Of a stretch of 10,798 bases of DNA, positions 1 to 5,937 are shown in pieces; position 1 is the first letter of the stretch, and each line of letters begins with the position of its first letter. The position numbers and the translations under genes are program-made. The stretch covers positions 1 through 10,798 of the forward strand of contig DFJV01000116.1 of the NCBI GenBank assembly GCA_002373205.1. Direction: 5' to 3'. Under the pieces are notes generated by a model that ran no database searches, was not told where the DNA came from, and worked only from the letters and a program-made list of their open reading frames with translations. The DNA comes from Treponema sp. UBA3662 (lineage in GTDB: Bacteria > Spirochaetota > Spirochaetia > Treponematales > Treponemataceae).

Positions 1-6
1 ACTTAC

Positions 7-40
7 GGGAACAAAATACCACGGATGGGATTTTGTTCCC
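7..40. repeat. Perfect 11-base inverted repeat (strong hairpin)
   Basis: GGGAACAAAAT at 7-17 is perfectly complementary to ATTTTGTTCCC at 30-40, leaving a 12-base loop. It lies beyond the 3' end of the leftward operon, so it could help end that transcript. No long T-run follows the minus-strand hairpin, so a terminator role is only inferred. Its 3' arm overlaps a second possible pairing: 19-34 can instead pair with 71-85. Confidence 0.6.
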
Positions 41-66
41 AGGGCTCCATGGCGGCGTACGTGCAT

Positions 67-110
67 TCAAAAAATCCCTCCGTGGCTTAATATTGCTTGG
101 CAAGGAAGAG
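67..110. repeat. Intergenic repeat, left copy (second copy at 9178-9279)
   Basis: The 19-base string TCAAAAAATCCCTCCGTGG at 67-85 recurs exactly at 9178-9196. The next 25 bases (86-110, containing CTTGGCAAG) match 9255-9279 at 20 of 25 positions. The right copy carries about 58 extra bases between the two blocks. The two copies sit about 9 kb apart in non-coding DNA, which fits a dispersed intergenic repeat family. Confidence 0.75.
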
Positions 111-169
111 GAATATCTATTAGTGCGGAGCGTGACAGGTAGTGGAGCCCCAAACTGATTTCCGCGCTT

Positions 170-1591
170 TTACACCACCCGCTTGTTTTTCCAAGAGCCA
201 TTTGCAAAGCGCACCACAAAAACGAAGGAGCGCAAGACCCAGTCCAAAATCATGGCAAACCAAACTCCCAGTGAGCAGAAAGAAAGCGGCCAGTTCATAA
301 AGCCAACAAGACCGAATATCTGCGTGTACTTAAAGACGTAGCTCATGCCAACCCGGATTGTCCACATGCTAACAAAAGAAACTACCATGGTAAAGGCGGC
401 ATCTCCTGCGGCCCTAAGGCTATTGGGCAGGGTAAAGGACAAGGGCCAGATAAGCATGCCAAAGATGCCGTGGGCAAGGGTCATGTACCAGGCAAGCATT
501 GTTGTTTCTTCGCTCATCGAATAAAGTCCCAGTATCTGTTTAGAAAACAAGAGGAAGGGTATGTTTAGTGCCCAAAACCCTGCGTAGGTAAAGAGCATGA
601 TTTTCTTTGTGTAGTAAACGGCCTGGTCTTTTTTTCCAGCCCCAATGCACTGTCCAACAACCGTCAAAAGGGCAAGTCCTGCAGCGGCACCAGGCAAAAC
701 TTCAAGGGCTGCAAGGGTGTTTGCAGAAGCGTTTGCGGCTATTGCACCCGTTCCAAAAGTTGCAATGAGTGAAAGCACAAGGATTTTTCCAATCTGGAAG
801 GCTGAATTTTCTATTCCGTTGGGAATGCCAATTTTTAGAATCTTTGCAACGATAGACCACTCAATGTGCAGGCGGGATATTCCCCTTATAGAAAGGAATG
901 CAGCAGAGCCATTTTCTTTGCTTGGCTTTGCACGGTATAGCCTTGCAAGAAGAACAAAAGCGGCGGCCGTCCTTGAAACAAGCGTGGGTACAGCAACACC
1001 TTCCACCCCGCACTTTAAGCCGTAAATCATTATCGCATTTCCGCCAATGTTCAGAACGTTTACAAGAAGGGCAATTGCCATGCTTACCCGGGAATTTCCC
1101 TGTGCCCTAAAAAGAGCTGCCGCCGCGCTGTAAAGGGCAATGCCTGGAAGCGCAAAGAGGGTAATCAAAAAATAAATCCTGCTGCTTTGCATTACGTCCG
1201 CTTCTATTTTTCCAAAGACTAGCGAAAGAATCTGCCTGTAAAAGACAAGACCCAACACAAGCAGAAGGAGGGAAATGATTGTTACGGTATACAAAAGCTG
1301 CCTTGCGCTTTCATTTGCCATGTCCTTTCTTTTTGCACCTATGTACTGGGAACACACTACGGCACCGCCAGTCGCAAGGGCTGCAAAAACCTGGGTCAAA
1401 AGAATGTTAATCTGGTCTACAAGGGAAACCCCGCCCACAGCCGCCTCGCCAATGGAAGAAACCATTGCAACGTCCGCCATTCCAAGCGTAATCTGCAAAA
1501 GCTGCTCCACCAGCAGGGGCCATATTAAAAGCCAGAGGCTTTTGTTGGAGAAAATAAGCTCTGATTTTTGCACAAGGCTAACCTTGCCCAT
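170..1591 (-). CDS. MATE-family multidrug/solute:cation antiporter
   Basis: This 473-residue protein is very hydrophobic from about residue 18, with about 12 predicted membrane helices, the normal size and topology for MATE exporters. The first helix region (LWLLIWPLLVEQ, near residues 19-30), followed by MADVAMVSSIGEAAVG (about 38-53), is the family's usual N-terminal pattern. Residues 70-86 hold the typical ATGGAVVCSQYIGA stretch. An internally similar second half begins near residue 250. MATE proteins sit in the inner membrane and use Na+ or H+ gradients to expel drugs or metabolites; the substrate cannot be read from sequence. The start codon lies 24 bases after the ABC ATPase stop, so it is probably the last gene of that operon. 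Its ribosome site is weak (GGGA at 1601-1598), and an in-frame ATG-TAA directly precedes the ATG. Confidence 0.93.
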   Translation of the reverse strand: MGKVSLVQKSELIFSNKSLWLLIWPLLVEQLLQITLGMADVAMVSSIGEAAVGGVSLVDQINILLTQVFAALATGGAVVCSQYIGAKRKDMANESARQLLYTVTIISLLLLVLGLVFYRQILSLVFGKIEADVMQSSRIYFLITLFALPGIALYSAAAALFRAQGNSRVSMAIALLVNVLNIGGNAIMIYGLKCGVEGVAVPTLVSRTAAAFVLLARLYRAKPSKENGSAAFLSIRGISRLHIEWSIVAKILKIGIPNGIENSAFQIGKILVLSLIATFGTGAIAANASANTLAALEVLPGAAAGLALLTVVGQCIGAGKKDQAVYYTKKIMLFTYAGFWALNIPFLLFSKQILGLYSMSEETTMLAWYMTLAHGIFGMLIWPLSFTLPNSLRAAGDAAFTMVVSFVSMWTIRVGMSYVFKYTQIFGLVGFMNWPLSFCSLGVWFAMILDWVLRSFVFVVRFANGSWKNKRVV

Positions 1592-1615
1592 TTACATTCC
1601 CGGCTATTGTCCAAA

Positions 1616-2413
1616 CTACTGCTCAAGAACCGCACCAAGGAATTTCTTTAGGCGGTCATTTTGGGGAGCGTTAAAAATCTGATCCGGAGTGCCTTCCTCC
1701 ACAATGCGGCCGTTTTCCATAAAGACTACGCGGTCTGCAACCTCGCGGGCAAATCCCATCTCGTGAGTTACAACAACCATGGTCATGCCGTCCTTGGCAA
1801 GCTGCTTCATTACGCCAAGAACTTCGCCAACAAGCTCCGGGTCAAGGGCAGATGTAGGTTCATCAAAGAGCATGATTTTTGGATCCATGGCAAGGGCTCT
1901 GGCAATTGCAACACGCTGCTGCTGTCCGCCGGAAAGCTTTGCCGGGTAAGAATTTATCTTGTCCCCAAGGCCAACGCGGTTCAAGAGCTCTATACCCTTA
2001 GCCTTTGCCTCTTCCTTTGACTTCTTAAGAACACTCATTGGTGCTACCATTGTATTTTCAAGGGCAGTCTTGTGGGGAAAAAGGTTGAACTTTTGGAAAA
2101 CCATTCCTACGCTAAGCAGAATCTTCCTGCGCTCCTTTGCAGAAATGCGGAATTTTGCACTTCCGTTTTCACAGCCGGCAATCTGCTGCCCCGCAATAAA
2201 AACCTTCCCGTCATCTATATGCTCAAGGTGGTTTATGGCGCGCAAAAAGGTTGACTTTCCTGCCCCACTCGGACCTATGATGCATACAACTTCACTAGGC
2301 TTTACGGTTAGGGAAACGTCGTGCAGAACCTTTAGCTGGCCAAAGCTGTTGCTGACGTTTTCCGTTTTTATCATATACTGAACGCTTGTTGCGCCTGACA
2401 TTTCTTCTGACAT
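1616..2413 (-). CDS. Polar amino-acid ABC transporter, ATP-binding protein (GlnQ/HisP type)
   Basis: This 265-residue cytoplasmic ATPase energises the importer encoded just upstream. Visible motifs: Walker [10 protein letters not shown] at residues 47-55, Q-loop Q107 in [11 protein letters not shown], signature [16 protein letters not shown] from residue 160, Walker B KIMLFDE at 179-185 with D184/E185, D-loop SALD, and H-loop H217 in VVVTHEM. The spacing and the FNLFPH and ALDPE stretches are typical of the amino-acid branch. The start at 2413 is supported by GAGGAG (2424-2419) five bases upstream. An internal Met at residue 14 aligns better with the usual family start, but no ribosome site is visible before it. 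The N-terminal 13 residues are therefore either a real extension or partly dispensable. The gene is 35 bases behind the permease. Confidence 0.96.
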   Translation of the reverse strand: MSEEMSGATSVQYMIKTENVSNSFGQLKVLHDVSLTVKPSEVVCIIGPSGAGKSTFLRAINHLEHIDDGKVFIAGQQIAGCENGSAKFRISAKERRKILLSVGMVFQKFNLFPHKTALENTMVAPMSVLKKSKEEAKAKGIELLNRVGLGDKINSYPAKLSGGQQQRVAIARALAMDPKIMLFDEPTSALDPELVGEVLGVMKQLAKDGMTMVVVTHEMGFAREVADRVVFMENGRIVEEGTPDQIFNAPQNDRLKKFLGAVLEQ

Positions 2414-2448
2414 AAAAGCTCCTCGCTACCGTCCCTTTCCAACAACCA

Positions 2449-3108
2449 TCATTCGTAAACCGAATGCCTTTTTTCCAGGCGGCGGAAGAAGAGGGTAAAC
2501 ACAGCCGTAATAACAAGGTACAAAATCATTGCGGGAATGTAGACCAAAGACGACGTTGTTGAAGACTGAATGCTTCTCGTTACCTTTGTAATGTCCGCAA
2601 GGGCAATAAGGCTAACAAGGGATGCGTCCTTTAGCAGCATGATGAATTCATTTCCTATCGGGGGAACAAGCCTCTTTATTGACTGGGGAAGAATTACAAG
2701 GCGCATGGTCTGGAAGTAGTTCATTCCAAGAACTTCTGCAGCCTCGCTCTGCCCCTTGTCTATTGACTGGATTGCTGCACGGATGATTTCTGAGCAGTAG
2801 GCCGCGCTGTTAAGCGAATATGCTATAAAGGCAGCCAAAAACTGGTTGTTTATGGTAAGGGAGCGGCTTATTTCCGGCAGACCGTAGTAGACAAAATAAA
2901 GCTGCATAAGAAGGGGGGTACCGCGGAAAAAGAAGGTGTATGCAGAACAGATGCTGCGCACCCACTTGCGCTTAGACATTTTTCCAAGCGCAATAAAAAT
3001 ACCCAGCAAGATGCCGGCACAAACCGCGCACAGAGTAAGAAGAATTGTAATCCTGGCACCGGCCAAAAGCTGAGGCATCCAGCCCAGTATTTTCTTTAAT
3101 GCATTCAT
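2449..3108 (-). CDS. Polar amino-acid ABC transporter, membrane permease (HisM/GlnP type)
   Basis: This 219-residue inner-membrane protein has the size and pattern of the HisMQ/GlnP permeases. A first helix lies at about residues 18-42, FFFRGTPLLMQLYFVYYGLP is near 59-78, and the ATPase-coupling EAA loop begins at about residue 121 (SEAAEVLGMNYFQTMRLVILP), followed by PPIGNEF and LLKDASL. It forms the membrane channel that receives solute from the binding lipoprotein and contacts the ATPase through the EAA loop. With only one permease gene present, it probably acts as a homodimer. Its ATG is only three bases after the binding-protein stop and has no good ribosome site of its own, which suggests translational coupling. 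Confidence 0.96.
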   Translation of the reverse strand: MNALKKILGWMPQLLAGARITILLTLCAVCAGILLGIFIALGKMSKRKWVRSICSAYTFFFRGTPLLMQLYFVYYGLPEISRSLTINNQFLAAFIAYSLNSAAYCSEIIRAAIQSIDKGQSEAAEVLGMNYFQTMRLVILPQSIKRLVPPIGNEFIMLLKDASLVSLIALADITKVTRSIQSSTTSSLVYIPAMILYLVITAVFTLFFRRLEKRHSVYE

Positions 3109-3111
3109 AGT

Positions 3112-3963
3112 CTACTTATTATATGGAGAATCTTTTATTGTGTAAAGCAAATCCCCGCCAAAAATATCGATGTAAATCTTTGAAAGGGTACCGTCTGCAA
3201 TCATGTCGTCCAAGGCCTTGTTAACCTTTTCCAAAAGCTCAGGGTTCTTCTTGCTTATGCACACGCCAAAGAATTCCTCTGCAACGCCTTCCCAAACCTT
3301 TTTGAACTCGCAGTTGTCTTCGCTAAGGTATTTTACCGCAACGAGGGAATCTGAGCATACGGCGTCTATTCTTTTGAATTTAAGGTCGTCGTAGGCATTC
3401 ATAACCTTGTCGTAGCCTTCAGAAATAAAGTTGAGCCCTGTCTTGTCGCGGAGGCTGCGCATGTAGAAGTCGCTTGTTGTTTCGGCCTGGAAACCTACCT
3501 TTAGCCCTTCAAGGTCGGCAGGGGTGTTGATTCCCTTGTCTGAATCCTTGCGGACGATTATGGCCTGTGCGTTGCCGATGTATGACTTTGAAAAGTTGTA
3601 GTTTGCAAGGCGGTCTTCTGTAATGGTCATTGCGGACATGATTAAGTCGTAGCGCTTTGTGTCCAGGCCTGCAAAGATTCCGTCCCAGGCTGTGTCTACG
3701 TATTCAACCTTAAGGCCAAGGCGGCGGGCAATTTCTGCGCCAAGCTGCACGTCGAACCCGATTGGGGTGGTTCCGTCTGCGTCAAAGTATTCAAATGGCG
3801 GGTATCCAACTTCCATTCCAATTTTAAGGGTTCCTTCTTCTATTGTAAGTCCGCCAGAAACCACTTTTTTGCTCTTGCTGCAAGAGGTTAAGGCAAGGGC
3901 AAGAGCCAGGGCAAAAGCCACTAGAGCACAGGAAGAAAGTAACGTTCCAAAAATCTTTTTCAT
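3112..3963 (-). CDS. Polar amino-acid ABC transporter substrate-binding lipoprotein (SBP family 3)
   Basis: This 283-residue precursor begins with a charged and hydrophobic signal peptide and a lipobox LTSC, so Cys28 is the probable lipidated residue. The mature part has the SBP_bac_3 pattern: TLKIGMEVGYPPFEYF (45-60), GFDVQLGAEIARRLG (69-83), WDGIFAGL (93-100), MTITEDR with Arg118 where the family binds the ligand carboxylate, and the hinge-side RIDAVCSDS near 198-206. It captures a polar amino acid or similar solute outside the inner membrane. The exact ligand is not predictable. The signal peptide contains an unusual Ala-Leu run (four AL pairs, residues 19-25). GGAGG at 3975-3971, seven bases before the ATG, fixes the start. 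It is the first and probably best-translated gene of the operon. Confidence 0.96.
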   Translation of the reverse strand: MKKIFGTLLSSCALVAFALALALALTSCSKSKKVVSGGLTIEEGTLKIGMEVGYPPFEYFDADGTTPIGFDVQLGAEIARRLGLKVEYVDTAWDGIFAGLDTKRYDLIMSAMTITEDRLANYNFSKSYIGNAQAIIVRKDSDKGINTPADLEGLKVGFQAETTSDFYMRSLRDKTGLNFISEGYDKVMNAYDDLKFKRIDAVCSDSLVAVKYLSEDNCEFKKVWEGVAEEFFGVCISKKNPELLEKVNKALDDMIADGTLSKIYIDIFGGDLLYTIKDSPYNK

Positions 3964-4035
3964 TTTTTATCCTCCGTTATTTAAAAACAAAAAGAGACGC
4001 GAAATAATAAACTTCAACGTCCCTTCGTGGAATAT

Positions 4036-4063
4036 ATTATAAACATTGCGGGAGCTTAGTCAA
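4036..4063 (-). promoter_or_regulatory. Sigma70-type promoter of the amino-acid ABC/MATE operon
   Basis: On the minus strand, TTGACT (4063-4058) and TATAAT (4041-4036) are separated by 16 bases. This is near consensus and correctly oriented, about 73 bases upstream of the binding-protein ATG. Transcription should start near 4029, giving a leader of about 65 bases that ends with GGAGG. I see no operator or riboswitch-like fold in this leader. Confidence 0.85.
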
Positions 4064-4150
4064 GGGCGCAACATGGGAATCAGTTTTGGGTTCCGCTCCC
4101 AGGCAAATCCGTCTGAACTAAAATCAACAGATTCAATTTGACTGCTAACA

Positions 4151-4286
4151 GTGCGGGGAAGAGGGCTACCAGAGTGGCTTGTCCTGACGCTCCAATTGCC
4201 GTCAAACGCCCTGCGGGCTTTTAGGGCAAAAGCAGGATGCAAAGTCGCGTCATGACAATCCACCCTTCACGCCCTCTTCCCCGCAC
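4151..4286. repeat. Structured segment bounded by perfect 16-base inverted repeats
   Basis: GTGCGGGGAAGAGGGC at 4151-4166 is perfectly complementary to 4271-4286. The 104 bases between contain smaller hairpins (TGACG 4185-4189 with CGTCA 4200-4204; GCCCT 4208-4212 with AGGGC 4223-4227). Only the right arm is present in the second copy of the neighbouring long repeat (near 5137-5152). No gene is visible in 4064-4266. The function is unknown; a small non-autonomous mobile element or a structured RNA are both possible. Confidence 0.65.
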
Positions 4287-4587
4287 ATTTTTTTGTGCAA
4301 CAGCACTTGCCTTCCGCTGCACCCATACACCATAGCAATGGCGTGTAATATATCCGAAAACTGATTCCCGGATGCTTTACATAAGGAGGAATTTTTATTC
4401 AAGCCACGCTACTGGGTGCGTTTTGCTCCGTCCCCACAACGAAGTCTCAAGACATGCGAGTTTTCAGCCTACATTCCAGTGCTTCCGCACACTGTTTTGC
4501 TACATTACATTCTATGTTAGTTGCACTTACCTTCTGCAAGGTATGCAAATAAAGAAAAAATATGAAGATGCAAAGTCGTAGAATAGG
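4267..4587. repeat. Long direct repeat, copy 1 (about 320 bases)
   Basis: This segment is nearly identical to 5133-5452. Differences are a short indel near 4288-4297, a cluster in the ACATT-rich stretch around 4501-4523, and single bases. It contains the hairpin CCAT-agca-ATGG (4330-4341), a diverged version of the 111-base tandem unit (from 4361), and a tail (4457-4578) present three times in the region. Both copies end in GTCGTAGAATAGG. Short open frames inside are repeated passively and lack convincing starts, so I treat the segment as non-coding. Confidence 0.9.
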
Positions 4588-4594
4588 AAATTAA

Positions 4595-4990
4595 ACTCGC
4601 TACGCTCGTTCCGCTCCAATGCGAGTTTTCAGCCGGATTTCCCTTCCGCTACCCCCAAACCTGATTCCCGGCTGCTTTGCATAAAGAAGTATTTTTCTGC
4701 AACCTACACTGCCAGGTCGTTCCGCGCAAATGGATTTTCATCCAGATTTTCCTTCCCGTTACGCCCCAAAGCTGATTCCCGGCTGCTTTGCATAAGGAAG
4801 GATTTTTATGCAAGCTATGCTGCCGAGTACGTTCCGCTCCAATGCGTGTTTTCATACGGATTTGCCTTCCGCTGCACCCCAACCTGATTTCCGGCTGCTT
4901 TGCATAAAGAAGTATTTTTCTGCAACCTACACTGCTGCGCTCGCACCGCGCAAATGCTTTTTTGCCGAGTTTTCAGCCTATATTCCAGTG
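4595..4990. repeat. Tandem array of 111-112 base units
   Basis: Units begin with CTGATTYCCGGCTGCTTTGC at 4661, 4772 and 4884 (spacing 111 and 112). A partial unit precedes them (about 4595-4660), and diverged unit heads occur at 4361 and 5226 inside the long repeats. Each unit carries a potential hairpin around the GCATAA block. In the second unit the pairing is longest: TTGCATAA 4788-4795 with TTATGCAA 4806-4813. A 77-residue minus-strand frame runs through the array only because two units happen to be 111 and 112 bases long; nothing supports it as a protein. Confidence 0.85.
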
Positions 4991-5103
4991 CTTCCGCACA
5001 CTGTTTTGCTACATTGTATTTCCTGTATGTTGCACTTACCTTCTGCAAGGTATGAAAATAAAGAAAAAAAATATGAAGATGCAAAGTCGCGTCATGCCAA
5101 TCC
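4966..5103. repeat. Third copy of the long-repeat tail with alternative 3' end
   Basis: Positions 4966-5089 match the tails 4457-4578 and 5322-5443. Here the sequence continues as CGTCATGCCAATCC instead of TAGAATAGG. The same alternative ending occurs without the body at 4236-4261, just before the first long repeat. The sequence therefore has two interchangeable junctions after GATGCAAAGTCG. Confidence 0.8.
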
Positions 5104-5134
5104 TTCAACGGCACGCACTTGCTACCGTTTCATC
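5104..5134. repeat. Constant-loop hairpin, copy A
   Basis: AACGG (5107-5111) pairs with CCGTT (5125-5129) around the 13-base loop CACGCACTTGCTA. The 31-base segment matches the reverse complement of 9489-9519 at 28 positions. One pair of differences is compensatory (A-T here, G-C there). The corresponding point of the first long-repeat region has only five bases (4262-4266), so this hairpin looks inserted or exchanged. Confidence 0.75.
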
Positions 5135-5452
5135 ACGCCCTCTTCCCCGCACATTTTTCAGGCAACAGCACTTGCCTTCCGCTGCACCCATACACCATAG
5201 CAATGGCGTGTAATATATCCGAAAACTGATTCCCGGATGCTTTACATAAGGAGGGATTTTTATTCAAGCCACGCTACTGGGTGCGTTTTGCTCCGTCCCC
5301 ACAACGAAGTCTCAAGACATGCGAGTTTTCAGCCTACATTCCAGTGCTTCCGCACACTGTTTTGCTACATTGTATTTCCTGTATGTTGCACTTACCTTCT
5401 GCAAGGTATGCAAATAAAGAAAAATATGAAGGATGCAAAGTCGTAGAATAGG
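5133..5452. repeat. Long direct repeat, copy 2 (about 320 bases)
   Basis: This is the second copy of 4267-4587, offset by 865-866 bases. Its head is closest to copy 1, but its tail (CATTGTATTTCCTGTATG near 5367-5384) matches the middle tail copy at 5012-5029, not copy 1. The copy is therefore a mosaic, as expected from recombination or gene conversion among the local repeats. Confidence 0.9.
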
Positions 5453-5467
5453 TGCTATCTTATACAG

Positions 5468-5488
5468 ATCCCGAATCAAGTTCGGGAT
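5468..5488. repeat. Palindromic intergenic repeat (REP-like), left
   Basis: ATCCCGAA (5468-5475) pairs with TTCGGGAT (5481-5488) around loop TCAAG. The same palindrome occurs in reverse orientation at 8872-8892 with one compensated pair (ATGCCGAA/TTCGGCAT). Short palindromes of this kind are common bacterial intergenic repeats. Confidence 0.8.
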
Positions 5489-5583
5489 GACGGCTAAGTT
5501 TGGGGTGACGGCAAAGTTTGAGGGGACGGCAAAATTTGGGGTGACGGCAAAGCTTGGGGTGACGGCAAAGTTTGGGTGACGGT
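5488..5583. repeat. 18-base minisatellite attached to the palindrome
   Basis: The anchor TGACGG (once GGACGG) recurs at 5488, 5506, 5524, 5542, 5560 and 5577: four steps of 18 bases and a last one of 17. The consensus unit is GACGGCAAAGTTTGGGGT. It begins directly on the right arm of the palindrome. It has no spacer diversity of CRISPR type. The minus-strand frame reading Leu-Pro-Ser-Pro-Gln-Thr repeats is a by-product. Confidence 0.85.
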
Positions 5584-5585
5584 GG

Positions 5586-5850
5586 GGATTGGAGGGGGCA
5601 GTCTGGCAATTTGTGTGAAAAATACGCGCAAGGGATTGTAGCCGCGCCGGAGGCGTTCCCGGGGGATATGGGCTAAGCGTTTTTTTTGATGGTTAAAAAG
5701 ACTTTGCTTGCAGGGCAGAAGGATTTGGGAGAAAACCACCGGGAATGGAGCGCGTAAGACGCGGAACGGCGGAAAGCCCGGTTTTTGCGAATGCAAAAAT
5801 GCGCCCAAACGAAGTCCCAAAAGTGGGTAAAATGAAAAAAATCGTTGATA
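5586..5850. other. G-rich non-coding stretch, no gene recognised
   Basis: I see no credible coding frame here. There are small hairpins (CGCC 5645-5648 with GGCG 5652-5655; a CGCGT/ACGCG pair near 5752-5764), an eight-T run at 5680-5687, and a compact TTTTTGC-gaat-GCAAAAA hairpin (5782-5799). The composition differs from the AT-rich leader that follows from about 5825. It may be another dispersed repeat, but there is no second copy in the window. Confidence 0.4.
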
Positions 5851-5876
5851 TTTGACAAAAATTTCTAAAATTCTAC

Positions 5877-5905
5877 TTTTCCAAATGTTAATTCCGCATT
5901 ACAAT
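5877..5905 (+). promoter_or_regulatory. Possible promoter of the EAL-domain gene
   Basis: TACAAT at 5900-5905 is a good -10 candidate, but the element 17 bases upstream (TTTTCC) is a poor -35. An ideal TTGACA at 5852-5857 has only a weak -10 (TACTTT, 5874-5879). The AT-rich stretch 5825-5937 is the only promoter-like DNA before the gene. The exact site is uncertain. Confidence 0.35.
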
Positions 5906-5937
5906 AGAGATATATTAATAAAAGTGATTTTTTTACA

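Noticed and set aside
148..164. Copy of the 111-base repeat unit head beside the MATE stop codon
   Set aside because: 16 of 17 bases match 4877-4893, but the similarity does not extend into the MATE coding end, so it may be chance or a remnant too short to call.
645..1110. Plus-strand frames of 126 and 70 residues within the MATE gene
   Set aside because: They are antisense shadows of a strongly supported membrane-protein gene.
3964..4030. Riboswitch in the leader of the amino-acid transporter operon
   Set aside because: The leader is only about 65 bases, AT-rich, and shows no recognisable aptamer or terminator-antiterminator pair.
4808..5200. 130-residue plus-strand frame and several 60-100 residue frames across 4372-5446
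   Set aside because: They run through direct and tandem repeats, overlap one another on both strands, have no convincing ribosome sites or domains, and repeat only because the DNA repeats.
5488..5583. CRISPR array
   Set aside because: The period is 18 bases with near-identical filler, there are no unique spacers of about 30 bases, and no cas gene is nearby.
5494..5820. Minus-strand frame ending in Leu-Pro-Ser-Pro-Gln-Thr repeats
   Set aside because: The repeats are the 18-base minisatellite read in frame; the rest has no recognisable protein character.
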